DNA of 45,032 nt, taken from contig UBJO01000068.1 in NCBI GenBank assembly GCA_900465665.1, forward strand, positions 1-45,032, written 5' to 3'. A program made the position numbers and the translations under genes. The notes beneath the pieces were generated by a model. It searched no databases. It saw only the letters and a list, made by a program, of their open reading frames with translations, and had not been told where the DNA came from. Positions within the stretch are counted from its first letter, which is position 1; the number at the start of each line of letters is the position of its first letter. Origin of the DNA: Hyphomicrobiales bacterium. GTDB taxonomy: Bacteria; Pseudomonadota; Alphaproteobacteria; Rhizobiales; Rhizobiaceae. Below are positions 17,060 through 26,100 of this stretch, one piece after another.

Positions 17060-18040
17060 TTAGAGGTTGGCACCCGTGCGGCTGCCGTCGGCATCGAACG
17101 GGAAGAGTTCCAGAGGGGTCATCTCGCGAGCGAGAATGCCCTGGGCGTGCAGCTCGGCCGAGAAATCGGCGATCATCTTCTCGTTGGCGGCAAGGCCGTT
17201 TTCATCCCAGTTCGCAGGGAGTTCGAGGGAGGTCTTCAAGAGCTCGTCGAACATCCACGGCGACGTATCTGCATATTTGCGGCGCTTGTTCAGCCACATG
17301 CGCTGCGATTCCTCGATCAGCTGGCTGAGTTCGGCAATGATCCAGGGGTTCTCTTCCACGATCTCAGCCTTGATGCCGATGAGGTGCATGCCGGGTACAT
17401 ATCCCACCTCGTCGAAATATCGACGCTCGGCGCCACGGAAATCGGAAAGAACCTGCCGGAAAGGTGAACTATTGGCAAAATAGCCATCCGGCATGAATGG
17501 CGTGAAGATCGCGTCGAGCTGGCCTTCGCGCAGCAGGTCGACCATCGGACGCTCGCCGGGAGCGGCTTCGATCAGGCCGGGGCGGCCGAAGCCGTCAAGC
17601 CGATCGACAACAGGATGCGCTTCCGTCAGGCGGCCAGCATACCACATCGCGTCCTCGACCTGAACGCCTTCGCGGCGCACGGCGGCGCGCGTCCATGTGT
17701 TGCCCGAGTCGCGCCAGCCGGTGACGCCGATGCGCTTGCCTGCAAGCTGCGACAGCTCGGTGATCGGGCTGTCCTTCATGGTGATGACGCAACGGTGGCG
17801 GAAGCCGCGCATGATGAAGTTCGGAATGCCGACGACGCTGTGATCACCATCGTAGCGCAGCTGGGTGTAGCGGCTGAAGGACATTTCGGCTGCGTCACAG
17901 GTGTCGCTCTTGCCGACATGCGAAACCAGGGTGCCGATGCGCTCGACCTTGACGTCAAGCTTCGACGACGAAACGTCGCCGAGGATGAGAGGGGTCATAT
18001 AGTCCCAGTCGCGAAGGGCAAGGCGAAGTGTAATCGGCAT
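17060..18040 (-). CDS. 4,5-dihydroxyphthalate decarboxylase-like / type 2 binding-protein-fold protein (326 aa)
   Basis: The sequence resembles the family that includes phthalate-pathway 4,5-dihydroxyphthalate decarboxylase, which has a periplasmic-binding-protein type 2 fold. Visible segments are LRLALRDWDYMTPLILGDV, CDAAEMSFSRY, GKRIGVTGWRDSGNTWTRAA, and a Trp-rich C-terminal part (NPWIIAELSQLIEES). There is no signal peptide, so a cytoplasmic enzyme or sensor is more likely than a transport protein, though database labels often call relatives ABC binding proteins. The ATG at 18040 has better spacing from GAGAG than that at 18046. It is first in the leftward operon, divergent from the MocR regulator, and may process what the importer and M20 enzyme deliver. 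Substrate unknown. Confidence 0.65.
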   Translation of the reverse strand: MPITLRLALRDWDYMTPLILGDVSSSKLDVKVERIGTLVSHVGKSDTCDAAEMSFSRYTQLRYDGDHSVVGIPNFIMRGFRHRCVITMKDSPITELSQLAGKRIGVTGWRDSGNTWTRAAVRREGVQVEDAMWYAGRLTEAHPVVDRLDGFGRPGLIEAAPGERPMVDLLREGQLDAIFTPFMPDGYFANSSPFRQVLSDFRGAERRYFDEVGYVPGMHLIGIKAEIVEENPWIIAELSQLIEESQRMWLNKRRKYADTSPWMFDELLKTSLELPANWDENGLAANEKMIADFSAELHAQGILAREMTPLELFPFDADGSRTGANL

Positions 18041-18081
18041 TTGCATTCACTCTCAAAATTTCTTGTCTGGCGCATCGTTAA

Positions 18082-18125
18082 ATGTTCAAATGATACCGAT
18101 CAAATGATATTACGTTATTGAACAT
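18082..18125. promoter_or_regulatory. Repeat-rich divergent operator, candidate MocR site
   Basis: Two direct repeats CAAATGATA occur at 18087-18095 and 18101-18109. They are flanked by inverted half-sites ATGTTCAAAT (18082-18091) and ATTGAACAT (18117-18125). The cluster lies in the roughly 100-base gap between the leftward operon and the MocR gene, is AT-rich against its surroundings, and would suit a dimeric MocR regulator that binds direct repeats. Confidence 0.6.
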
Positions 18126-18141
18126 TAAATATGGTGCGAAA

Positions 18142-19470
18142 ATGAGCGACAGTCGAGATGCAGCCTGGTTTGCCCAAAAAATAACCGATCGGACGATTCG
18201 CGGGATTGCGCTCGAGACCAGCGCCCTGATCCGCGGCGGTGCGCTGCCTGTTGGCACCAAGCTGCCGGCCATTCGCGATCTGGCCTTTGCTCTGGGCATC
18301 AGTCCGGCGACGATCTCCGAGGCGTGGAGCGAATTGCGGCGCCAGAAGATCATCAGCGGCCGTGGCCGCAATGGCACATGGGTGAGCGGCGACCGCTTCG
18401 TCGCCAAGCCGGAGCGACTGGCGAGTTCCGGAAATTACGGCGCGGAGGTGCTGAATCTCACAGCGGCCGTTCCCGACGTCACGCTTCTGCCGAGGCTGGA
18501 GGAGGCCATGGTCTACGGCGCATCGGCCGAGAATCTCAACAGCTATGAGCGGAACCGCATTCTGCCCGAGCTTGAGGCGGCGGTCAGAGAGACATGGCCC
18601 TACGAGCCCGAGGCGTTTCTAGCGACCAACGGCGGCTACAACGCCGTCTACACACTGATGCATGCGCTTGTCATGCCTGGCGCCGCAGTTGCGATCGAGA
18701 ACCCTACTGCCATGCGTCTGCTTGATATTCTCGAAGATCGCGGCGCGCGCATCATTCCGGTCGAGTGCGACCACGAAGGGCCCCTGCCCTCGTCCTTGCG
18801 CCAGGCGATGGCCTATCGCCCTGTCGCCTTCGTCTTTCAGCCACGCATCCACTCGGTCACCGGCCAGACCGTGACTGCCGCGCGCATGCAAAGCCTGGCC
18901 GACGTCCTGCGCGATGCCGATACGCTGATCGTTGAGGATGATGGCGTCGGCGATATCTCGGATGCACCGAGGCAGTCGATAGGGAATATCTTCCCTGATC
19001 GGGTGATCCACATATTCTCCCTCTCGAAGACCCATGGGCCGGATCTACGCCTGGCTGCTCTCTCCAGCTCGCGAGCGATCGTCGAGCAGATCCAGTCGTT
19101 CCGCAGTTTCAGCGCCGGCTGGACGAGCCGGGTCCTGCAGGCGGCGGGCGCATGGCTGATCCGCGATCCGGCTACGCAGGAGACGGTGCGCAAGGCGCGC
19201 GCGATCTACGCGCAGCGCCGCCACGATCTGGTGGAGGCATTGCGCGACCGAAACATAAACGCCGCCCATGGCTCCGGGCTATCCGCTTGGGTGCCGGTCT
19301 CCTCGGAGCCCTTCGCGATGGTGACGCTTGCGGCGCGCGGGATTGCCGTGCATCCGGGCGCGAAGTTCTCGCTGCTGCCGGGAAACTATCTGCGCGTCGC
19401 AACCGCCACCCTGTCAGATCGCTGTATTGAGGTCGCGGATTCGATCGCGCTTGCGGCCTCGCATGATTGA
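18142..19470 (+). CDS. MocR-type PLP-dependent GntR-family regulator (442 aa)
   Basis: An N-terminal winged helix (ALETSALIRGGALPVGTKLP, then LAFALGISPATISEAWSELRRQ) is joined to a fold-type I aminotransferase domain. Segments of the latter are ATNGGYNAVYTLMHALVMPG, AIENPTAMRLLDI and IVEDDGVGDIS, with the PLP lysine in IFSLSKTHGPDLRL. MocR regulators use bound PLP, often with an amino compound, to control nearby genes. The frame opens at a TTG at 18118, but that codon is inside the candidate operator, so I use the ATG at 18142 (MSDSRDAAWF). It is divergent from the decarboxylase-like/amino-acid importer/M20 operon and presumably regulates it. Confidence 0.9.
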   Translation: MSDSRDAAWFAQKITDRTIRGIALETSALIRGGALPVGTKLPAIRDLAFALGISPATISEAWSELRRQKIISGRGRNGTWVSGDRFVAKPERLASSGNYGAEVLNLTAAVPDVTLLPRLEEAMVYGASAENLNSYERNRILPELEAAVRETWPYEPEAFLATNGGYNAVYTLMHALVMPGAAVAIENPTAMRLLDILEDRGARIIPVECDHEGPLPSSLRQAMAYRPVAFVFQPRIHSVTGQTVTAARMQSLADVLRDADTLIVEDDGVGDISDAPRQSIGNIFPDRVIHIFSLSKTHGPDLRLAALSSSRAIVEQIQSFRSFSAGWTSRVLQAAGAWLIRDPATQETVRKARAIYAQRRHDLVEALRDRNINAAHGSGLSAWVPVSSEPFAMVTLAARGIAVHPGAKFSLLPGNYLRVATATLSDRCIEVADSIALAASHD

Positions 19471-19507
19471 ATTGCCCGAGTTGCGATGCCCACAGCTTGG
19501 CTGAAAG

Positions 19508-19690
19508 TCAGTAACTGCACGTCCAGTTATTGGTCGGCCTAAATCCAGCGTCGCATGCCGGGTTGGCCGACGTTCGAGGATTATAAAAGTTGTCGGCCGG
19601 ATTATGGTTCGGGCCCGTCGTGCATGCGGACGTCAGAGCGGCCAGGATTGCCACTATCCCGGCAGTTGCGAACCTGTGAACCGCGTCCAT
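19508..19690 (-). CDS. Small lipoprotein (60 aa)
   Basis: A short protein has a signal segment FATAGIVAILAALTSAC ending in a lipobox (LTSAC), then about 37 residues with many Asn and Pro and two further cysteines (NPACDAGFR and NWTCSY). GAGGAGGTCCC directly upstream of the ATG is a very good ribosome binding site, which is the main reason to call it. Small Asn/Pro-rich lipoproteins of this sort occur in rhizobia, but I know no function. The MocR gene converges on it from the left. Confidence 0.65.
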   Translation of the reverse strand: MDAVHRFATAGIVAILAALTSACTTGPNHNPADNFYNPRTSANPACDAGFRPTNNWTCSY

Positions 19691-19839
19691 GGGACCTCCT
19701 CAATGTGGCGTTTCCTCCATCGGAGGATGCTGTGCTGCTGCGGCAGATGCAAGGCCAATCGAGTTCTCCCCCACCAACCACCCAAACCGCGCAAATCCTA
19801 CTGTCGCGAGGCGTGCAGCCACACACGCTATCGACCTGC

Positions 19840-19867
19840 TTGACACAAAAGAAAAGTGACTTAATCT
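19840..19867 (+). promoter_or_regulatory. Sigma-70-type promoter of the mannoside operon
   Basis: A perfect TTGACA at 19840-19845 is followed, 16 bases later, by TAATCT at 19862-19867. It lies about 80 bases upstream of the binding-protein start. The segment 19857-19879, covering the -10 region, resembles 26218-26237 in front of the ROK gene. Confidence 0.6.
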
Positions 19868-19944
19868 AGTCGATGGATCGGAGGAGACCCGTTGTTGTGG
19901 AGGCAGCGGCTCGGAATGGGATCCTGAATCGGGAGGAAATACTG

Positions 19945-21246
19945 GTGAAGAACAAGGCAATCATGCTCGCCCTTCTGGCGGGTTCGTTCCTGGCCGCGCC
20001 TGTTATCGCGGCGGCTCAGGATCTGATCACGGGCGACATCGTCGGCAAGGCCGATGCGCCCAACAAGCTCATTTTCCGCATGACGACAGACGGGCCGCGC
20101 AACAATGAGCCTGTTTATGCAGAGGGTTACAGCAAGCTCTTCAACGACTTCATCGCCAAACGCCCCGACTGGCAGATCGAGCTGCAGATGATGTCTGGTG
20201 ATATCGGCCAGGAGCAGGCGCGCATGCTCGAGCAGGCGAAGTCCGGTTCGGCGCCCGATTGCGCCGCGGTCGATTCCTTCGTGCTGCCACTCTTCAAGAA
20301 ATCCGGCGTGCTGCAATCCTTCTCGCCCTATTTCAGCAAGGAAGAGATTGGCCAGCTGTTTCCGTTCATCCGCGAGGGCATCACTGGCGATGACGGCAAC
20401 ATCTATGCCTGGTGGTGGTCGACCGACCTGCGCGTCCTCTACCGCAACAAGGAGATCGTGCCCGACGCGCCCCAGACCTGGGATGACCTGAAAAAGGCCG
20501 CGCTGCATTCCGTCGACGAAGGCATGGAAGGCATTCTCTTCAACGGCAGCCGCTACGAGGGCACGACCTTCGACTGGCTCGCCAACTTCTGGGGTCAGGG
20601 CGGCAAGCTGGTTGACGATCAGGGCAAGCCGATCTTCGGAGAGGGCGACAACCGCGCGAAGTTCGTCAAGGCGGTGAACTACTATCGTGATCTGGTGGAA
20701 TCGGGTGCAGCGCCGAAGCGCGTCGCGACGCTCGGCAGCTACGACGACTTCAACGCCGCCGCAGCCGCAGGGACCACTGCGCTCTTCGTTGGCGGCAACT
20801 GGCAGTACGCGCAGCTGAAGACCGCGCTCGACGAGGACGAGTTCGCCAAGTGGACCTTCTCGCCGCTTCCCGGCCCGACCGCCAATGAGCGCTCGACCGG
20901 CACCGGCGGCTGGACCGTCGCGGCCTTCAGCAAGGATGCCGCCAAGGTGAAGGTCTGCGCCGACCTTGCCCGCGAGGTCTATATGGGGCCGGCCAACGCG
21001 CTGCAGGAACAGCTGCCGACCCGCGCCGATCTCTACGACAAGTACGAGGTCTTCTCGACACCGGCGAACAAGACCTTCGCCGAAGCCCTGAAGGTCGGCC
21101 AGGCGCGGCCGGGAGCTGCGGTGTATCCGGAGATATCCAACCAGATCCAGATCATGATGGGCAAGGTGCTGACAGGCACGCAGGCGACGGAAGCCGCCGT
21201 CGACGAGGCCTTCACCGCCTCGCTCAGCGCCTTCAAACGGAGCTGA
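19945..21246 (+). CDS. Sugar ABC importer substrate-binding protein (433 aa)
   Basis: This is a periplasmic solute-binding protein, family 1. A frame runs back to 19873, but the signal peptide begins KNKAIMLALLAGSFLAAPVIAAA. The GTG at 19945 sits eight bases after GGAGG, so I take the GTG. The mature protein includes KLIFRMTTDGPRNNEPVY, the ligand-cleft segment WWWSTDLRVLYRNKEI and FVGGNWQYAQLK. It leads the rightward operon with two permeases and an alpha-mannosidase, so a mannose-containing oligosaccharide or glycoside is a reasonable ligand. That is inference from context. Confidence 0.9.
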   Translation: MKNKAIMLALLAGSFLAAPVIAAAQDLITGDIVGKADAPNKLIFRMTTDGPRNNEPVYAEGYSKLFNDFIAKRPDWQIELQMMSGDIGQEQARMLEQAKSGSAPDCAAVDSFVLPLFKKSGVLQSFSPYFSKEEIGQLFPFIREGITGDDGNIYAWWWSTDLRVLYRNKEIVPDAPQTWDDLKKAALHSVDEGMEGILFNGSRYEGTTFDWLANFWGQGGKLVDDQGKPIFGEGDNRAKFVKAVNYYRDLVESGAAPKRVATLGSYDDFNAAAAAGTTALFVGGNWQYAQLKTALDEDEFAKWTFSPLPGPTANERSTGTGGWTVAAFSKDAAKVKVCADLAREVYMGPANALQEQLPTRADLYDKYEVFSTPANKTFAEALKVGQARPGAAVYPEISNQIQIMMGKVLTGTQATEAAVDEAFTASLSAFKRS

Positions 21247-21253
21247 GCCGATG

Positions 21254-21290
21254 ATCGGTGGCGCGGGGCAACCTCACCCGCGCCACCGAT
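21254..21290 (+). other. Strong intercistronic hairpin between binding-protein and permease genes
   Basis: A perfect 14-bp inverted repeat (ATCGGTGGCGCGGG / CCCGCGCCACCGAT) with a 9-base loop begins seven bases after the binding-protein stop. There is no T-tract. It probably protects the upstream mRNA or reduces read-through to the permeases. Confidence 0.75.
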
Positions 21291-21331
21291 ACCGACTGCC
21301 TGATCTCAATGACACATGACCGGACGGATCG

Positions 21332-22264
21332 ATGACCAATCTCAGCATTGCGGCCGAGACTGCGCCTACCGGAAGCAGGCTTGCCGCGCGAAAATTCTAT
21401 CCCTCGCCCGCTCCCTGGCTTATGCCGCTGATCCTGGTTCTCGGGGTCTTCTATCTCTATCCGCTGATCGACGTCTTCCGCTTCGCCTTCACCAACATTT
21501 CGCTCGTCGGCAACGACGAGGAATACACGCTGCGGACGATCGCCAACACACTTTCGAAGCCGGAACTGCTGCAGATCCTCTGGGTGACGCTCGTTTTCAC
21601 CGCATCCAGCGTCGTTGCTCAACAGGTGCTCGGCCTCTTCATTGCGCAGGTCGTCGTGCGCAGCGAAAAACGCGGCCTGTTCGGTTCGACCATCGTGCGC
21701 ACCACGGCGCTGGTCGCCTGGGTGGTGCCGGGAATCGCCGGCGGCATCATCTGGAAGATGCTGTTCAACGAGGCGCCCTTCGGCGGCCTCAACAGCCTGC
21801 TCAGGATGCTTGGCGCCTCGCCCGTTCAGTGGTTGTCCGATCCGAATATGGTCATGTGGTCTGTCGTGATTTCCAACGTCTGGCGCGGAACGGCCTTTTC
21901 GATGGTCGTCATGTACGCTGCCATCAAGGCGATCGATCCGGAGCTTTACGAAGCCGCCGAGATGGACGGCGCCAATCCCTGGCAGCGGATGATCTACATC
22001 ACGCTCCCACAACTACGCGCGGCGATCCTCGTCAACATGATCCTGATCACCATCCAGACGCTGAACACCTTCGATGCGATCATCTCGCTGACCGGTGGCG
22101 GCCCGGGTCGGGCGACGGAGGTTCTGTCGCTCTATACGTTCAACGTCGTCTTCCGGAATTACGATCTGGCGGCCGGCGCGGTGCTCTCGATACTGATGCT
22201 TGTCATCAGCCTCAGCCTGGCGCTCGTCTATGCCCGCTTCCTGCCGAAGGGAGAACCCCAATGA
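21332..22264 (+). CDS. Sugar ABC permease, MalF/UgpA type (310 aa)
   Basis: This is the first inner-membrane CUT1 permease of the mannoside importer. A cytoplasmic tail of about 30 residues precedes the first helix (APWLMPLILVLGVFYLYPL). The EAA loop is YEAAEMDGANPWQRMIYITLPQL, and the Gly-rich ISLTGGGPGRATEVLSLYTF is characteristic of this subunit. The stop codon overlaps the next ATG by four bases (ATGA). About six membrane segments are expected. Confidence 0.92.
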   Translation: MTNLSIAAETAPTGSRLAARKFYPSPAPWLMPLILVLGVFYLYPLIDVFRFAFTNISLVGNDEEYTLRTIANTLSKPELLQILWVTLVFTASSVVAQQVLGLFIAQVVVRSEKRGLFGSTIVRTTALVAWVVPGIAGGIIWKMLFNEAPFGGLNSLLRMLGASPVQWLSDPNMVMWSVVISNVWRGTAFSMVVMYAAIKAIDPELYEAAEMDGANPWQRMIYITLPQLRAAILVNMILITIQTLNTFDAIISLTGGGPGRATEVLSLYTFNVVFRNYDLAAGAVLSILMLVISLSLALVYARFLPKGEPQ

Positions 22265-23103
22265 TCAATTCGAGACAGGAACGCATCGGCGATCTCTTCA
22301 GCTATCTCTTCATGCTGATCACCTTCCTCTTCTTCGCCTGGCCGCTGGTCTGGCTGCTGTCGCTGGCGCTGCGCACCCGCAAGGAGGTTTTTCTCGGTGT
22401 ATCCAGGCTGTTTCCCAAGTCGCCGACGCTCGACAATTTCATCGCGATCCTTTCCTCCGACAAGTTCGCGGGCTATCTCTGGAACGCGCTCATACTGTCG
22501 GCCTCGAGCGCGATCGGCTGCCTGATCGTGGCATTGCCGGCGGCCTATGCCTTCTCGCGCTTTCCTTTCCGCGGCAAGGGGCCATGGATGATGGTGCTGC
22601 TCGCGTTCCAGATGATCTCGCCGCTCGTCATCATGGTGCCGCTCTACCGCTACATGGCCAAGATCGGCCTCACCGACAGCCATTTCGGCGCGACGATGGT
22701 CTATATCGCGCTCGCCGTGCCGATGGTCACGTGGATTCTCAAGGGCTTCATCGACGGCATCCCGCGCAGCCTCGACGAGGCGGCGCTGATCGACGGATGC
22801 AGCCATTTCGGCGTCTTCTGGCGGATCATTCTGCCGCTGTCGACGCCGGGGATCGCCTCCGCCTTCATCATCTCCGTGATCGCCGGCTGGTCGCAGTTCC
22901 TGGTGCCCTTCCTGCTGATCAGCAAGGAGGCGCTGATGCCGATCGGCGTCGGCATCTTCCAATATGCCGGCACCCAGAACGACAGCTCCATCCAGCTGCT
23001 GGCGGCGGCCTGCCTCGTCTCTGTCGTGCCCGCCATCGTCGCATTTCTTTCGCTCCAACGCCTCATTCTCGGCGCCATGACGGCCGGTGCCGTCAAGGGC
23101 TGA
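22261..23103 (+). CDS. Sugar ABC permease, MalG/UgpE type (280 aa)
   Basis: This is the second CUT1 permease. The ATG at 22261 overlaps the stop of the previous permease. The protein starts MINSRQERIGDLFSYLFML, and the EAA motif is LDEAALIDGCSHFGVFWRIILPL. It ends LILGAMTAGAVKG, as MalG-type proteins do. The same frame stays open upstream to 21316, giving a spurious 595-codon frame. Its first half is out-of-frame shadow of the other permease gene, so it should not be annotated as a fusion. The alpha-mannosidase gene follows after 27 bases. Confidence 0.92.
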   Translation: MINSRQERIGDLFSYLFMLITFLFFAWPLVWLLSLALRTRKEVFLGVSRLFPKSPTLDNFIAILSSDKFAGYLWNALILSASSAIGCLIVALPAAYAFSRFPFRGKGPWMMVLLAFQMISPLVIMVPLYRYMAKIGLTDSHFGATMVYIALAVPMVTWILKGFIDGIPRSLDEAALIDGCSHFGVFWRIILPLSTPGIASAFIISVIAGWSQFLVPFLLISKEALMPIGVGIFQYAGTQNDSSIQLLAAACLVSVVPAIVAFLSLQRLILGAMTAGAVKG

Positions 23104-23130
23104 TGTCTTTTCAAACCTCAGGATATGATC

Positions 23131-26100
23131 ATGTCGCTTACGCTTGCCCAACGCCTCGACCGCATCCGCGTCCGCATGTCGGAACTCGAACACTGGCGCG
23201 CCCGTGAAACCGTTCAGATCAGCGATTGGACCTTCGACGGCGAGCCGATTGCGATCGGCGCCGCATGGCCGCGCAAGGACGGCACCGTGAGCTTCACCGC
23301 CTCGGCGCGCGTGCCGGAACATTGGCCGGTCGAGGAAGCCCGCCTCAGCCTCAATCTCGGCGGCGAAAGCCTGATCACAATCACCGACGAGGCCGGCAAC
23401 GAAACGCGGCTTGGGCTTGATCCCTATCACCAGGAATTCCGCCTGACGTCGCGCCGGATCAAAATCTCCTCGGAGACGGTCGCACGCCTGCCGTTCGGCG
23501 AGCCGGTCCGCGCACCCAGGCTCGAACGGGCGAACCTCTTGTGGCTGGACGGGCCGGTCGACCGGCTGTGGCTGCTCTTGCGCCAGATCTCCGAGGCGGT
23601 CGATACGCTGGAGGGACATGAGGTCATTCCGCATCTGATAGATATCGCCGAGGCCGCGATGCGCGGGCTTGACTGGCCGTCGTCAACGGCAGCCTATATC
23701 GCGCGCATGTCGCCATCGGTCGGCCAGCAGAAGATATGGCAGCTGCCGGAACTCGAAACCGCTCCCGAAGGTCTCAATCAGGGACAGCGTGCCAGCGTGG
23801 TCGCGGCTTACGACACGCTGATCAAGGAGCTGAAGCAGCTGCGCGAACGCTTCCCGCCGCAGGGCGAGATCGCGCTCACCGGTCACGCCCATATCGACCT
23901 TGCCTGGCTGTGGCCGTACCGCGAGACCCGCCGCAAGATGCGCCGCACCTTCCACACGGCGCTCTCGCTGATGGAGCAGTCGTCCGACTTCCGCTTCAAC
24001 CAGTCGACAGCGCATTATTACAACCAGATTGCCGAGGACGATCCCGAACTTCTGAAGCGCATCGTCGAGCGCGTGAAGGAGGGGCAGTGGGAAACGCTCG
24101 GCGGCATGTGGGTCGAGCCCGACACCAACATGCCGACGGGCGAGAGCCTCAGCCGGCAAATTCTCTACGGCCAGCGCTACTTCGAAAAGACCTTCGGCGT
24201 TCGCCACACCGTGTGCTGGCTGCCGGATTGCTTCGGCTTCTCCGGCGCCCTGCCCCAGCTTCTGCGCCAGGGCGGGATGAAGAGCTTCTTCACGATCAAG
24301 GTGAACTGGTCGGAGACCAACAAATTCCCGGCCGACCTCTTCTGGTGGGAAGGCCTCGACGGCAGCCGGGTGCTGACCCACACCTTCGACAACCCGATGC
24401 ACGGCTATAACGGCTTCGTGCAGCCGGATTGCTTCGTGCCCACCTGGCGGAACTTCCAGCAGAAGGACAAGCACGAGACGACGCTTCTGGCTGTCGGCTA
24501 CGGCGATGGCGGTGGCGGCGTGACGCCGGAAATGATCGCCCGCGAGGAGCAGCTGCGCGCCTTCCCGGCGCTGCCCGCCGCGCGGTGGACGAAGGTGCAC
24601 GACTTCTTCGAGGGGGCGCATAAGAGCGCCACCGAGAAGGAGCTCACGACGTGGCAGGGCGAGATCTATCTCGAGCTGCACCGTGCAACGCTGACCAGCC
24701 AGAGCGTGGTCAAGCGCCTGCACCGCAAGGCCGAACGCAGCCTGATCACCGCGGAAACGCTTGCCGGACTGGCGCATCTCATGGGCGGCGACAAGCCGGC
24801 ATCGCTGGAGAACGAATGGCGTGTCGTCCTGAAGAACGAGTTCCACGACATTCTGCCGGGCTCCTCGATCGCCGAGGTCTATGCCGACAGTGCTGAAGAA
24901 CTCGACGGCGTGATCGCCGATGGCCAGGCCGCGCAGGCAAGCGCCCTCGCAGCCATCGCCAAACAGCTGCCGTCGGGAAGCGGCAGCAACGTGCTGGTGG
25001 TCAACCCGTCGCTTGACGAACGGCCCGTGCGGCTGACGCTGGCCGATGGCAGCCACGTCTCGTCACACGACAGCATCGCCCCGCTCGCTATCGCCGTCAT
25101 CGACATTGCCTCGCTGAAAGCGCAGCCGGGCCTTTCGGCGAGCAGCAGTCACCTTGAGAACGACACGCTGAAGGTGACGCTGGCGAAGGACGGGTCAATT
25201 GCGAGCATCCTGCACAAGCCGAGCGGCCGCGAGGCGCTGGAAGGCGCCGGCAACCGGCTGTTCGTCTACCCGGCAGACAAGCCGCGCAACTGGGACGCCT
25301 GGGACGTCGAGGAGGATTATGCGGCGCGCGGCGAGGAGATCACCGCGCTTGATAGCATCGAGCTGATCGAAAACACCGCGCACCGCGCCGCGATCAAGAT
25401 CGTGCGCACCTGGCGCCACTCGCGCATCACGCAGATCCTGTCGCTCGGCGCCAATGCCCGCCGGCTGGATATCCAGACTGAGCTCGACTGGCACGATCGC
25501 CGCGCCTTCCTCAGGACATTGACTGATGTTGCCGTGCGCAATGCCCGCGCCACCTGCGAATGCGCCTATGGCGTCGTCGAGCGGCCCACCCACTCGAACA
25601 CGTCCTGGGACGCGGCGATGTTCGAGGCGCCGGCACATCGCTTCGCCGATCTGTCGGAGCCGGGCTTCGGCGTCGCGATCCTCAACGACGCGAAGTATGG
25701 GCACAGCATCCGCGGCAACGTGCTCGGTCTCTCGCTGCTGCGCTCGCCCATCTATCCCGACCCGCTGGCCGATGAGGGGCTGCAGAGCTTCACCTACTCG
25801 CTGATGCCGCATGAGGGCTCCTGGTACGAGGGCGGCGTGCGCGAGGAAGCCGACGACCTCAACCAGCCGCTGCTGGCGATGGCCGTGTCCGACCGCGCCG
25901 TCGGTGCATGGCAGCCGATCAAGACTGAAGGCATCGACGCGGCTCTCTCGGCGGTCAAGCCGTGCGAGGATGGAGATGGCCTGATCCTGCGCGTCTACGA
26001 GCCCGCCGGCCGTCGTGGCGCCTTCGGCCTGACGCTGCCACAAGGATGGCGCAACGAGGGAACGGTGAGCATTCTCGAAGAGCCGATGCGCGATGTGCCG

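Noticed and set aside
21316..22260. N-terminal half of an apparent 595-residue fusion with the second permease
   Set aside because: It is out-of-frame shadow of the first permease gene. The true permease starts at 22261 with an ATGA overlap.
22228..23634. 468-codon minus-strand frame across the permease/mannosidase junction
   Set aside because: It spans two real genes on the other strand and has only charged low-complexity sequence.
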